DNA of 64,000 nt from Ceratodon purpureus (taxonomy: Eukaryota > Streptophyta > Bryopsida > Pseudoditrichales > Ditrichaceae), in assembly GCA_014871385.1 (NCBI GenBank), contig CM026431.1:10507594-10571593 (forward strand), read 5' to 3'. Below, one piece after another: positions 34,979 through 46,179 of the stretch (position 1 is the stretch's first letter; every line of letters starts with the position of its first letter). The notes under the pieces are model-generated. The model worked only from the letters and a program-made list of their open reading frames with translations. It was not told where the DNA came from and did no database searches. Both the position numbers and the translations under genes were made by a program.

Positions 34979-37360
34979 CTATTCATCTGCATCTACTCCC
35001 GCTGTGCCACTTGGTCCCGCTCCATCGTCCAGCGTCAAGCTGCGCCTGGCTCTCGTCCGTGTTCGCCGGAATGGGCCATCACTTTCACTGAGAGAACGCA
35101 AAATTTGCGAGTTCCTCAATTCTCTCAATGTACGCAATGTCTGTGGAGAGTGTTCCTCCAGAAGAAAGTCAACAGCCTCATGTTTGAAAATTAACTTCCA
35201 CTCCGAAAGAGACATTTGGACTGCATCACGGGCGGTCAAAGACATGAATTGACCTTCGAGGTCTGTAACCAATTCCCCGTCCTTGTTCCATATGAGGCCT
35301 TTTGGGTGATTACCAAGTTGGAACTTCCTATGCTTCGGATCCCAGTATCCATTCAAAGTCTGATAGAAGAAATTTCGTTTTCCTTGGTCCTCCTTCTTTG
35401 ATCCAATTATCTTCTTTGCCACCCTCACAATCTGATTGGGGTCATCCTCCCATCCCAACTCGTCACTTACATTGCTCTTGAAGACCGAGTGAGTCTGGGC
35501 CCGCCAACTCCAAATCAAATCTTCCCCCCACATGTTGCGGTACTGTTCACCTGGTGTGTTTTCGGGATTTTTCTCATGGCTTGGTGGCATGTATGGAGTG
35601 AGTCCAAAAACCTCGTACAAGCGTTCATGGAACGGGGATTTGCACACCGGGCAAAATCTCCTTACCAAAAAAATGTTAATTAAACACATAGGATGGAACA
35701 TGTGGGTACATGATCCAACTGCCCATCCACCCTCAGGACCAAATGGATTTATACACACAGGGCATTCTTTTGAACCATCCATCACCCACGGTTGAGGATT
35801 TGGCCAAAGCTTTCTGCTATTAACTCCTTCCTTCATTTGAAGATCATGGCACGAAGTTGCGTTCTTCACATCGAAATTCAACTTGGCCCAATCTATGAGT
35901 TCAGGATTCGATTCTTGCTTTGCCATGGTATCTGGATACATATCATCTGCGTTAGTCCATGAAGTGAGGCCAAAATTCCTTCGTCTGTTGTGTTGCAAGT
36001 ACGATTCATCGATCTTCTTGAACTCTAATGCAATTTGGCGACCGCGATCAACGCTCAGAATGGTTGCCACTTTCCACTCGTAGTATGCTTTAGCAAACTT
36101 AGAAACAAGGAGCCGCAAATCATTATTGGCTCTCTTCAATGTCTCCACTTCTCCCGTTAGAGCATCGGGTGGAAATGACAAGGAATCTTGACTTAATGGT
36201 CCATCGATGTCCACATAGGCTCGCGGGTATGGGGCTGGTGGAGGCAATATCACTCCAACTCGTCGTCGTTTTGCTGGAGTGGAAATATTCTCCAACACAC
36301 CGGCCGTTGCAACATCAACCGTGTTGTTGATGTAAGATTCATCCACCAACATTGGATCTTGAACTACAGGTATATCATTGGCTTGAGAAGACTGAGGTCT
36401 TTCTCGTTCTTGCAATTGATTGCGCAAATCTGATATTACTGCATCTTTTGCTGCTGATTCCAATCGTAGTTTTCGGATGGTCTCTTGTAACTCTGCAATG
36501 AAGCCATCCTTTTCTATTAGCTGTAATTGTAACTCCCCGACCTCCTCGGTCTGGTTAGACTGGTCATTTCTAACTAGAACCGGCATGCCAAGAACCATCG
36601 TAGGTTCAGTTCCGACCACGTCCAAATTAGCTGCCGTATTTGGATCGTTTTCCACGAAGATGGTGTTCGCATCGTCATGAGGTTCTATGACGTCCGCTGG
36701 ATGGTTCATTGGAGGCTCTACAGCCATATTTGCTGGTGCTACAATTCTACGTGGTGGACGTTCTCCACGACGACCATCGGAATCAGAATCTGGTTCAGAC
36801 TCTGCTGTATCAGGCTCCCGTACTTGTGTTTTTTCCTTCATTTTTTTCCCCAGGCCACCATCTGCGTATTTCCTTTGTTTGGGAATGTCACGCTCTGTCG
36901 GCGCCCTAACACTCGGCGTGGATTTGATGGTGGACCAATCCACCACTTTGTGAAGCACCACCTCAGCATACACCATTCTGCAAATGAACAATGGTACTTC
37001 ATTGCGTTCAACACATCGTTGCTTGTATAGATGCTGGTAAACTTGTATAGAACGTTCAACAAACTCCGCATTCAAGCAATAATAGAGGTTAGCCTTGTCT
37101 GAGATCCTGTGTTTTCTGTGCCGATCATGTGGAAATATTTTTGTGATGTGGCACCACTCAATGAATTCCTCGCATGTGGAATATTTCTACGGTTCCGGCT
37201 CATCTTGCCAACCTCTAAATGCCAACTTTGTGGGGTTGTTCAGCACATGAAGCCGCTTCTTCATCTTCTTGCCACCACGCTTCCGTTCACGATCTCTGAT
37301 TTTCTTCTTTTCGGCCTTGGTCAGTGGCCTTTCCTCCGCCGGATCTGGGTTTCCCTCCAT
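34979..37360 (-). CDS. Coiled-coil protein with RING-H2 finger
   Basis: The uninterrupted part (37,186-34,979) encodes more than 700 residues. Counted from the TTG codon at 37,075, it carries the family block near its start (SIQVYQHLYKQRC, VPLFICRMVYAEV, VDW at 45-47). Coiled coils follow at about 178-225 and 308-350, then a RING finger at C438, C441, C456, H458, H461, C464, C475 and C478 (C3H2C3, RING-H2). RING-H2 fingers usually recruit E2 enzymes, so an E3 ubiquitin ligase role is inferred. Upstream the same frame reads back to an ATG at 37,360 (MEGNPDPAEER, basic KAEKKKIRDRERKRGGKK) except for one TAG at 37,187-37,189. This is either a nonsense change or a mis-seen intron. A TATA box lies at 37,695-37,705. 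C-terminal blocks after the finger (TLNGYWDP, NHPKGLIWNKDG) are unfamiliar. Confidence 0.65.
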
Positions 37361-37694
37361 CGTGGTGTACTGGTAAAGTTTTCTGTGTTAAAAAACACAC
37401 CAACTCCTCAAAACTTCCCCCAATTGATTTTAAAATTTTCCTCCGTGGTTGATTATGGTATTGTAACTATACTTTGTGGCCCACCCAAGTATTCAGCAAT
37501 AAGCCACCATGAGGTAGTTTAGGGCCCGAATTCCCGGATGAGCGTACAAAATAAGGCTGAAAGCTGGTACGTGGCGTTGTCAAAATACTGTAGACCCCAC
37601 CCAAGTACTCAGCAATAAGCCACCGTGAGGTAGTTCAAGGCCTGAGTGCCAAGGTGGAGCTAAAAAAAGTGGAGGGGGGAGGGCGCCCCCTTCA

Positions 37695-37705
37695 CTTATA
37701 TAGTC
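37695..37705 (-). promoter_or_regulatory. TATA box of the RING-H2 gene
   Basis: On the minus strand this reads GACTATATAAG, about 335 bp before the ATG at 37,360. The same 11 bases occur upstream of the kinase gene at 43,525. A GC-rich array directly abuts it on the upstream side. Confidence 0.6.
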
Positions 37706-37831
37706 GGGGGGGGGGGGGGGGGGGGGGGGGGGGCGCGAGCGGCTGAGGGGGGGCGCGAGCGGCTGAGGGGGGGGCGCGAGCGGGATTAAGGGGGGGCGCG
37801 CGCGGGTTTAGGGGGGGGCGCGAGCGGGTCT

Positions 37832-37862
<31 letters not shown>

Positions 37863-37945
37863 CGCGAGCGGGTTCAGGGGGAGGTGCGCAAGCGGGTATG
37901 GGGGGGGCGCGAGCGGGATCAAGGGGGGTCGCGAGAGGGTCCCCC
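37706..37945 (+). repeat. GC-rich G-run array 2
   Basis: The same GGCGCGAGC core as array 1, with variable tails (GGCTGA, GGATTAA, GGTTTA, GGTCTC). Two homopolymer G-runs of about 28 and 30 bases are included. It starts at the edge of the TATA box of the RING-H2 gene. The lengths of the G-runs may not be reliable in the assembly. Confidence 0.9.
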
Positions 37946-38330
37946 CCTTAAAACAAACTCTCATTTCCTTAGGAGTACCATTGAAGAAGGTTGGAAGACA
38001 ATAATAAAAACAAATGCAATGGATTTTTTCACCATTTCTCTCTAAAATAAAATTAAAAATTAAAAATTAAAAAGGGATATGAAAATAAGGAATACTGATT
38101 TGAATAATTTGGGGATGAGAAATCAAATTATAGAAAAACAATCATGACTATAATAAGGGACTCGGGATAAAAAGGGATGAATAACATGGGATGAAAAAAG
38201 TTATCAAGATGAATAAATGTCATGGTGGTTAGAAACTGAGTTATCCCATAACGGAATACTGATCTAATGCACCATGAATAATATAATGTTGACTACCATA
38301 GGTCATTAGTGTATTAATATTAGAATAAAA
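37946..38330. other. AT-rich spacer before the satellite
   Basis: No gene and no clear diverged satellite unit are visible. The sequence is rich in A-runs and short TAAAAATT repeats. Confidence 0.45.
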
Positions 38331-41300
38331 TAAAAAGAATAGCATGGTGTGGAAGAGAGTTCGATTAGAGTTTAAAAAAATAAAAAATATAATGCATTGA
38401 ACATATGGATCCTACAATGCTCTAACATATAATTAAAAATATAAAGAATCATAAAGAAGGGCTCGATGCAATTGGTTTGGCATATAAACGGAATAAAATT
38501 AAATCAATAGCATGGAGTGGAAGAGATAAAGGGAATAAAATAAAAAGAATAGCATGGTGTGGAAGAGAGTTCGATTAGAGTTTAAAAAAATAAAAAATAT
38601 AATGCATTGAACATATGGATCCTACAATGCTCTAACATATAATTAAAAATATAAAGAATCATAAAGAAGGGCTCGATGCAATTGGTTTGGCATATAAACG
38701 GAATAAAATTAAATCAATAGCATGGAGTGGAAGAGATAAAGGGAATAAAATAAAAAGAATAGCATGGTGTGGAAGAGAGTTCGATTAGAGTTTAAAAAAA
38801 TAAAAAATATAATGCATTGAACATATGGATCCTACAATGCTCTAACATATAATTAAAAATATAAAGAATCATAAAGAAGGGCTCGATGCAATTGGTTTGG
38901 CATATAAACGGAATAAAATTAAATCAATAGCATGGAGTGGAAGAGATAAAGGGAATAAAATAAAAAGAATAGCATGGTGTGGAAGAGAGTTCGATTAGAG
39001 TTTAAAAAAATAAAAAATATAATGCATTGAACATATGGATCCTACAATGCTCTAACATATAATTAAAAATATAAAGAATCATAAAGAAGGGCTCGATGCA
39101 ATTGGTTTGGCATATAAACGGAATAAAATTAAATCAATAGCATGGAGTGGAAGAGATAAAGGGAATAAAATAAAAAGAATAGCATGGTGTGGAAGAGAGT
39201 TCGATTAGAGTTTAAAAAAATAAAAAATATAATGCATTGAACATATGGATCCTACAATGCTCTAACATATAATTAAAAATATAAAGAATCATAAAGAAGG
39301 GCTCGATGCAATTGGTTTGGCATATAAACGGAATAAAATTAAATCAATAGCATGGAGTGGAAGAGATAAAGGGAATAAAATAAAAAGAATAGCATGGTGT
39401 GGAAGAGAGTTCGATTAGAGTTTAAAAAAATAAAAAATATAATGCATTGAACATATGGATCCTACAATGCTCTAACATATAATTAAAAATATAAAGAATC
39501 ATAAAGAAGGGCTCGATGCAATTGGTTTGGCATATAAACGGAATAAAATTAAATCAATAGCATGGAGTGGAAGAGATAAAGGGAATAAAATAAAAAGAAT
39601 AGCATGGTGTGGAAGAGAGTTCGATTAGAGTTTAAAAAAATAAAAAATATAATGCATTGAACATATGGATCCTACAATGCTCTAACATATAATTAAAAAT
39701 ATAAAGAATCATAAAGAAGGGCTCGATGCAATTGGTTTGGTATATAAACGGAATAAAATTAAGTCAATAGCATGGAGTGGAAGAGATAAAGGGAATAAAA
39801 TAAAAAGAATAGCATGGTGTGGAAGAGAGTTCGATTAGAGTTTAAAAAAATAAAAAATATAATGCATTGAACATATGGATCCTACAATGCTCTAACATAT
39901 AATTAAAAATATAAAGAATCATAAAGAAGGGCTCGATGCAATTGGTTTGGCATATAAACGGAATAAAATTAAATCAATAGCATGGAGTGGAAGAGATAAA
40001 GGGAATAAAATAAAAAGAATAGCATGGTGTGGAAGAGAGTTCGATTAGAGTTTAAAAAAATAAAAAATATAATGCATTGAACATATGGATCCTACAATGC
40101 TCTAACATATAATTAAAAATATAAAGAATCATAAAGAAGGGCTCGATGCAATTGGTTTGGCATATAAACGGAATAAAATTAAATCAATAGCATGGAGTGG
40201 AAGAGATAAAGGGAATAAAATAAAAAGAATAGCATGGTGTGGAAGAGAGTTCGATTAGAGTTTAAAAAAATAAAAAATATAATGCATTGAACATATGGAT
40301 CCTACAATGCTCTAACATATAATTAAAAATATAAAGAATCATAAAGAAGGGCTCGATGCAATTGGTTTGGCATATAAACGGAATAAAATTAAATCAATAG
40401 CATGGAGTGGAAGAGATAAAGGGAATAAAATAAAAAGAATAGCATGGTGTGGAAGAGAGTTCGATTAGAGTTTAAAAAAATAAAAAATATAATGCATTGA
40501 ACATATGGATCCTACAATGCTCTAACATATAATTAAAAATATAAAGAATCATAAAGAAGGGCTCGATGCAATTGGTTTGGCATATAAACGGAATAAAATT
40601 AAATCAATAGCATGGAGTGGAAGAGATAAAGGGAATAAAATAAAAAGAATAGCATGGTGTGGAAGAGAGTTCGATTAGAGTTTAAAAAAATAAAAAATAT
40701 AATGCATTGAACATATGGATCCTACAATGCTCTAACATATAATTAAAAATATAAAGAATCATAAAGAAGGGCTCGATGCAATTGGTTTGGCATATAAACG
40801 GAATAAAATTAAATCAATAGCATGGAGTGGAAGAGATAAAGGGAATAAAATAAAAAGAATAGCATGGTGTGGAAGAGAGTTCGATTAGAGTTTAAAAAAA
40901 TAAAAAATATAATGCATTGAACATATGGATCCTACAATGCTCTAACATATAATTAAAAATATAAAGAATCATAAAGAAGGGCTCGATGCAATTGGTTTGG
41001 CATATAAACGGAATAAAATTAAATCAATAGCATGGAGTGGAAGAGATAAAGGGAATAAAATAAAAAGAATAGCATGGTGTGGAAGAGAGTTCGATTAGAG
41101 TTTAAAAAAATAAAAAATATAATGCATTGAACATATGGATCCTACAATGCTCTAACATATAATTAAAAATATAAAGAATCATAAAGAAGGGCTCGATGCA
41201 ATTGGTTTGGCATATAAACGGAATAAAATTAAATCAATAGCATGGAGTGGAAGAGATAAAGGGAATAAAATAAAAAGAATAGCATGGTGTGGAAGAGAGT

Positions 41301-43146
41301 TCGATTAGAGTTTAAAAAAATAAAAAATATAATGCATTGAACATATGGATCCTACAATGCTCTAACATATAATTAAAAATATAAAGAATCATAAAGAAGG
41401 GCTCGATGCAATTGGTTTGGCATATAAACGGAATAAAATTAAATCAATAGCATGGAGTGGAAGAGATAAAGGGAATAAAATAAAAAGAATAGCATGGTGT
41501 GGAAGAGAGTTCGATTAGAGTTTAAAAAAATAAAAAATATAATGCATTGAACATATGGATCCTACAATGCTCTAACATATAATTAAAAATATAAAGAATC
41601 ATAAAGAAGGGCTCGATGCAATTGGTTTGGCATATAAACGGAATAAAATTAAGTCAATAGCATGGAGTGGAAGAGATAAAGGGAATAAAATAAAAAGAAT
41701 AGCATGGTGTGGAAGAGAGTTCGATTAGAGTTTAAAAAAATAAAAAATATAATGCATTGAACATATGGATCCTACAATGCTCTAACATATAATTAAAAAT
41801 ATAAAGAATCATAAAGAAGGGCTCGATGCAATTGGTTTGGCATATAAACGGAATAAAATTAAATCAATAGCATGGAGTGGAAGAGATAAAGGGAATAAAA
41901 TAAAAAGAATAGCATGGTGTGGAAGAGAGTTCGATTAGAGTTTAAAAAAATAAAAAATATAATGCATTGAACATATGGATCCTACAATGCTCTAACATAT
42001 AATTAAAAATATAAAGAATCATAAAGAAGGGCTCGATGCAATTGGTTTGGCATATAAACGGAATAAAATTAAATCAATAGCATGGAGTGGAAGAGATAAA
42101 GGGAATAAAATAAAAAGAATAGCATGGTGTGGAAGAGAGTTCGATTAGAGTTTAAAAAAATAAAAAATATAATGCATTGAACATATGGATCCTACAATGC
42201 TCTAACATATAATTAAAAATATAAAGAATCATAAAGAAGGGCTCGATGCAATTGGTTTGGCATATAAACGGAATAAAATTAAATCAATAGCATGGAGTGG
42301 AAGAGATAAAGGGAATAAAATAAAAAGAATAGCATGGTGTGGAAGAGAGTTCGATTAGAGTTTAAAAAAATAAAAAATATAATGCATTGAACATATGGAT
42401 CCTACAATGCTCTAACATATAATTAAAAATATAAAGAATCATAAAGAAGGGCTCGATGCAATTGGTTTGGCATATAAACGGAATAAAATTAAATCAATAG
42501 CATGGAGTGGAAGAGATAAAGGGAATAAAATAAAAAGAATAGCATGGTGTGGAAGAGAGTTCGATTAGAGTTTAAAAAAATAAAAAATATAATGCATTGA
42601 ACATATGGATCCTACAATGCTCTAACATATAATTAAAAATATAAAGAATCATAAAGAAGGGCTCGATGCAATTGGTTTGGCATATAAACGGAATAAAATT
42701 AAATCAATAGCATGGAGTGGAAGAGATAAAGGGAATAAAATAAAAAGAATAGCATGGTGTGGAAGAGAGTTCGATTAGAGTTTAAAAAAATAAAAAATAT
42801 AATGCATTGAACATATGGATCCTACAATGCTCTAACATATAATTAAAAATATAAAGAATCATAAAGAAGGGCTCGATGCAATTGGTTTGGCATATAAACG
42901 GAATAAAATTAAATCAATAGCATGGAGTGGAAGAGATAAAGGGAATAAAATAAAAAGAATAGCATGGTGTGGAAGAGAGTTCGATTAGAGTTTAAAAAAA
43001 TAAAAAATATAATGCATTGAACATATGGATCCTACAATGCTCTAACATATAATTAAAAATATAAAGAATCATAAAGAAGGGATCGACGCAATTGGTTTGG
43101 GAGATAGACGTTTTAAAATTAAATCAACAGCATGGAGTGGAAGAGA
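38331..43146. repeat. 210-bp AT-rich satellite, about 23 units
   Basis: The period is 210 bp, as shown by GCTCGATGCA recurring at 38,461, 38,671, 38,881 and so on to 42,871. The units are almost identical; the few changes I see include TATATAAACG near 39,740 and AAGTCAATAG near 39,760 and 41,650. The last unit (from 43,081) is clearly diverged, as expected at an array edge. Each unit holds an internal imperfect duplication of about 38 bp (GAATAAAATAAAAAGAATAG / GAATAAAATTAAATCAATAG, each followed by CATGG-GTGGAAGAGA). No coding content is seen. Confidence 0.95.
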
Positions 43147-43306
43147 GGCTAGAGCTGCATGAGAGGTTGTGCAAGTATAAAATCCCAATACTTTGTATTT
43201 TTTAATTTGTTTTATTTTATTTTTTTCTCTTAGAAAGTAGTGTAGAGATTTCACTATTTCCAGAAGAGAAATAGAAAATAAAAAATGAGTTCGAAAACAA
43301 ATGGAA

Positions 43307-43524
43307 GGGGGGGGCGCGAGCGTGTCCGAGGGGGCGCGAACGGGTGGGGGGGGGCGCGGACGGGTACGGGCGCGAGCGGGTACAGGGGCGCGAGCGGGTG
43401 GGGGGGCGCGAGCGGGTACGGGGGGGGGGGGGGGGGGGGGGCGCGAACGGGTATAGGGGGGGCGCGAGCGGGTACAGGGGGGCGCGAGCGGGTTCAGGGG
43501 GGGGGGCGCGAGCGGGTCCGTGGG
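43307..43524 (+). repeat. GC-rich G-run array 3
   Basis: Units of the type GGGGGGCGCGAGCGGGTACA, with one G-run of about 22 bases. The array ends at the TATA box of the kinase gene. The core GGCGCGAGC is the same as in arrays 1, 2 and 4. Confidence 0.9.
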
Positions 43525-43535
43525 GACTATATAAG
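43525..43535 (+). promoter_or_regulatory. TATA box of the kinase gene
   Basis: GACTATATAAG lies about 160 bp before the ATG at 43,692. It is identical to the TATA segment of the RING-H2 gene. A pyrimidine-rich CTCGCCCCCCTCACTCC follows at the expected start-site distance. Confidence 0.65.
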
Positions 43536-43691
43536 GTGGGGAGAAGCTCTCGCCCCCCTCACTCCTTCCCACTGCGGCTCCTTGTCCTGACGTGTGAAAA
43601 CACGCCTTGCTTGGAACTGCTTATGTGGGAAGTCTTCATTGGGGCGGGGGGGGAAGTTGTTTATTTTTTTTTTTCAGGGTTTTTCTTTGCG

Positions 43692-45272
43692 ATGTCTTCT
43701 AGACAAGGCTCCGGCAAGCGGCCTATGTATGTGGACTTGGATGCTCCAGATGCGGTGGACCCTATGAGTTGCGTAACACCTCATGGTTCTAGTGGTTCTA
43801 CTCCTTCATCTAGCTCGAAGGGTAAAAAGAAGAAGAGTATTCCAGCGCACGAGAAGGATGACGGTTATCCACCATTGGAGTATACGCATTTCATCAGGAA
43901 GGTGGCCGTCGAGTACTACAAGGCCCGTTCCATACGAATGTTGAAGGCAATGTACCTTGATCACGGAGAGGATGGTATCTACAACCTCCAACGTGATTTG
44001 GAAAGGGAATTTGGGAGCGCATTGGAAGGATCAGAGATGTACATGGATTGCATGACGAAGTATTTTCACAGCCCGAAGTGGTTGACACAACAAGTGAGTA
44101 GTGCTACGACAAATGTCATTCATGTGTTTGAATCACATGTCAAGAAACCACAAGGCGAAGAATGGAGCAACCAAGACAAAGTGTTTATTCAAAAACTGAC
44201 AACGGTTCAGGAGGCATGTCAGAGATGTTCTAAGGGGAAAACAAAGATTATGCCTTGGAATGAGCAAGCATTGAACTCAGCATTGGAAGCACACATGTAT
44301 GGTGCATTGATATGGATTCCGGTTACGGCCAAGGTTGTGCCATTATCTGGCTTCAATGCCGAGGGGGGGTATGGCAAAGTGCGAAAAGTGCGAATAGCCA
44401 ATATGAAGAAAATTCCAATTCACATAGAATTTGCGGGAAAACTTTCCAAGGCTAAAACCGAAGTGAAGAAGCGAGAGGAACGGGCGATTGAGGCCACGGT
44501 TAACCCCGTAGAGCATCCGGGTGTGATAAAATTTTGGGCCATTCACGCTAAGACCATGGAAGCTTATACCCTGTGGTGGAATGGAGATTGCCTCCGCAAC
44601 TTCCTCAAGATAAATGAGAAGGCATCCGAGGCAACAGATTACAAAGAAATTTTGAAGTCGAGGGATATGCCCATGGAAGAGTGCCAAAGAATTGTTGCCT
44701 ACCGAAAGAACCGGGGAATGTTGGCGTGGAGTCTCATCTACGTTATGGACATAGTCCATAAGGCTGAAATCCTCCACAACGACTTAACGCCATCCAACAT
44801 TCTACTCCACTTTCCACCTCATGACAAGAATAAAGTATATATTGGTGTGTGCGATTGGGGTGTGTCAAGCAGAGTCATTGAGAACAAGGCCTCCCCTTAT
44901 GGTGTGATGGACCCCGATGAACTTGTACAAGTAAAGGAGAGGAGGGTAGGAGTTGCACCGGAGTTGTTCTTTTTATATGGCAAAAAAGATGATGAGGAAC
45001 GGAATTTGGAGCGCATGAAGAGGATGCATCCATGTACGACGCTATCTGATGCATTTTCGGTAGGCCATTTGGCAAAGAAGATATGGAGAGAAGAAGATTG
45101 CCCAGAACTCTTCAAGGATTCAATCTCAAAGATTGTATTCTCATCAAAGTTGGATGGCTTGCTTAACGAAGATCCTACAAAGAGGCTTTCACTTGCAAAA
45201 GTTGTGAATGATTTGATGAGCCCCCCTTACAACTTCCAAGCTCCCAATGGTTGTTTTAGATACACATTGTAG
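43692..45272 (+). CDS. Divergent protein kinase (HND/DWG type)
   Basis: I chose the ATG at 43,692 (MSSRQGSGKRPMYVDLD), giving 526 residues; the open frame upstream only translates the GC-rich array and leader. Residues about 60-210 form an unfamiliar helical N-terminal region (HFIRKVAVEYYKARS, WNEQALNSALEAHMYGALIW). The kinase domain follows: a glycine loop (EGGYGKVRKV), a lysine strand (IEFAGKLSK), a catalytic loop HNDLTPSNILL (H362, D364), DWG at 388-390 and a VAPEL activation-segment end. HRD is changed to HND and DFG to DWG, but both catalytic aspartates and the metal-binding asparagine remain, so it may be active. It resembles a multigene kinase group I associate with mosses; partners and substrate are unknown. 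The frame looks whole and intronless. Confidence 0.8.
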   Translation: MSSRQGSGKRPMYVDLDAPDAVDPMSCVTPHGSSGSTPSSSSKGKKKKSIPAHEKDDGYPPLEYTHFIRKVAVEYYKARSIRMLKAMYLDHGEDGIYNLQRDLEREFGSALEGSEMYMDCMTKYFHSPKWLTQQVSSATTNVIHVFESHVKKPQGEEWSNQDKVFIQKLTTVQEACQRCSKGKTKIMPWNEQALNSALEAHMYGALIWIPVTAKVVPLSGFNAEGGYGKVRKVRIANMKKIPIHIEFAGKLSKAKTEVKKREERAIEATVNPVEHPGVIKFWAIHAKTMEAYTLWWNGDCLRNFLKINEKASEATDYKEILKSRDMPMEECQRIVAYRKNRGMLAWSLIYVMDIVHKAEILHNDLTPSNILLHFPPHDKNKVYIGVCDWGVSSRVIENKASPYGVMDPDELVQVKERRVGVAPELFFLYGKKDDEERNLERMKRMHPCTTLSDAFSVGHLAKKIWREEDCPELFKDSISKIVFSSKLDGLLNEDPTKRLSLAKVVNDLMSPPYNFQAPNGCFRYTL

Positions 45273-45489
45273 TTCCATAGTGAATTACGTTTGGAACATT
45301 TTGATTGCCTATGTGGCCTTGTTTGCACATTTCTAATATTTTAATAAATCGTTTTTTCGGCGTATACATGCCTTGGTGGAACATGAAATGGTATTGTTGG
45401 TTTTGTAATGGAATGAAAAATTGTTTTTAAAAAAAAATTAAAAAACTGTATGGCCCATTCACCGGGACTGCCCCTCGTACAAGGGTGCC

Positions 45490-45968
45490 TCCCCCTGAAC
45501 CCGCTCGCGCCCCCCCCCTCTGGAAGCTCGCGCCCCCCCCTTCCAGAAGCTCGCGCCCCCCCTCTGAGAAGCTCGCGCCCCCCCTCTGAGAAGCTCGCGC
45601 CCCCCTTTGCAGTAGGTTGCGCCCCCCCCCTTGAAAAAGCTCGCGCCCCCCCTTGGAGAAGCTCGCGCCCCCCCCCCCCCCCCCCCCCTTGGAGAAGCTC
45701 GCGCTCCACCCTGGAGAAGCTCGCGCCCCCCCCTTGGAGAAGCTCGCGCCCCCCCCCCCCCTCGGAGAAGCTCGCGCCCCCCCCCCCCCCTTGGAGAAGC
45801 TCGCGCCCCCCTGGAGAAGCTCGCGCCCCCCCTGGAGAAGCTCGCGCCCCCCCCTGGAAAAGCTCGCGCCCCCCCCTGGAAAGAGAAGCTCGCGCCCCCC
45901 CACCTGGAGAAACTCGCGCCCCCTGCACACGCTCGTGCCCCCCCGCCTGGAGAAACTCGCGCCCCCCC
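45490..45968 (-). repeat. GC-rich G-run array 4, inverted
   Basis: About twenty units, C-rich on the plus strand. On the minus strand the typical unit is GGCGCGAGCTTCTCCAGGGG with a longer G-run, so it keeps the GGCGCGAGC core but has a different tail from arrays 1-3. It begins about 215 bp after the kinase stop codon and ends at the TATA box upstream of the hAT gene. Proline- and glycine-rich open frames across it are artefacts. Confidence 0.9.
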
Positions 45969-45972
45969 TCAC

Positions 45973-45985
45973 GAGTATAAATGCC
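45973..45985 (+). promoter_or_regulatory. Probable TATA box of the hAT gene
   Basis: GAGTATAAATGCC directly follows GC-rich array 4. It lies about 195 bp before the hAT start codon. A cttgcag acceptor just before 46,144 suggests a short spliced leader. Confidence 0.5.
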
Positions 45986-46179
45986 ACCAACTTAGCCCAA
46001 GCCCAATATCATTTGAAATCATGGCCTCTAGTCCCGGAACTCCTTGTGGGCTCCTTGCTTGAGACTATGTGCATCACATTGGCCTGTGGTTGATGTCTAC
46101 ACATACCATTCTTTTCTCACATGTGTCATACTAACACTTGCAGACAGGAGATCATTGTACTTTTTTAGAGACACGGAGA

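Noticed and set aside
37109-37522. Plus-strand open frame of 137 codons
   Set aside because: It is antisense to the basic N-terminal extension of the RING-H2 gene, which has better protein content.
38331-43146. CRISPR-like regular repeats
   Set aside because: The repeats are directly adjoining 210-bp units without unique spacers, in plant nuclear DNA. This is a satellite.
43344-43691. N-terminal extension of the kinase through the G-run array
   Set aside because: The TATA box at 43,525 places transcription start after the array, so the ATG at 43,692 is the sensible start.
45341-46093. Proline- and glycine-rich open frames on both strands
   Set aside because: They are translation of array 4; frames on both strands are open simply because the repeat lacks stops.
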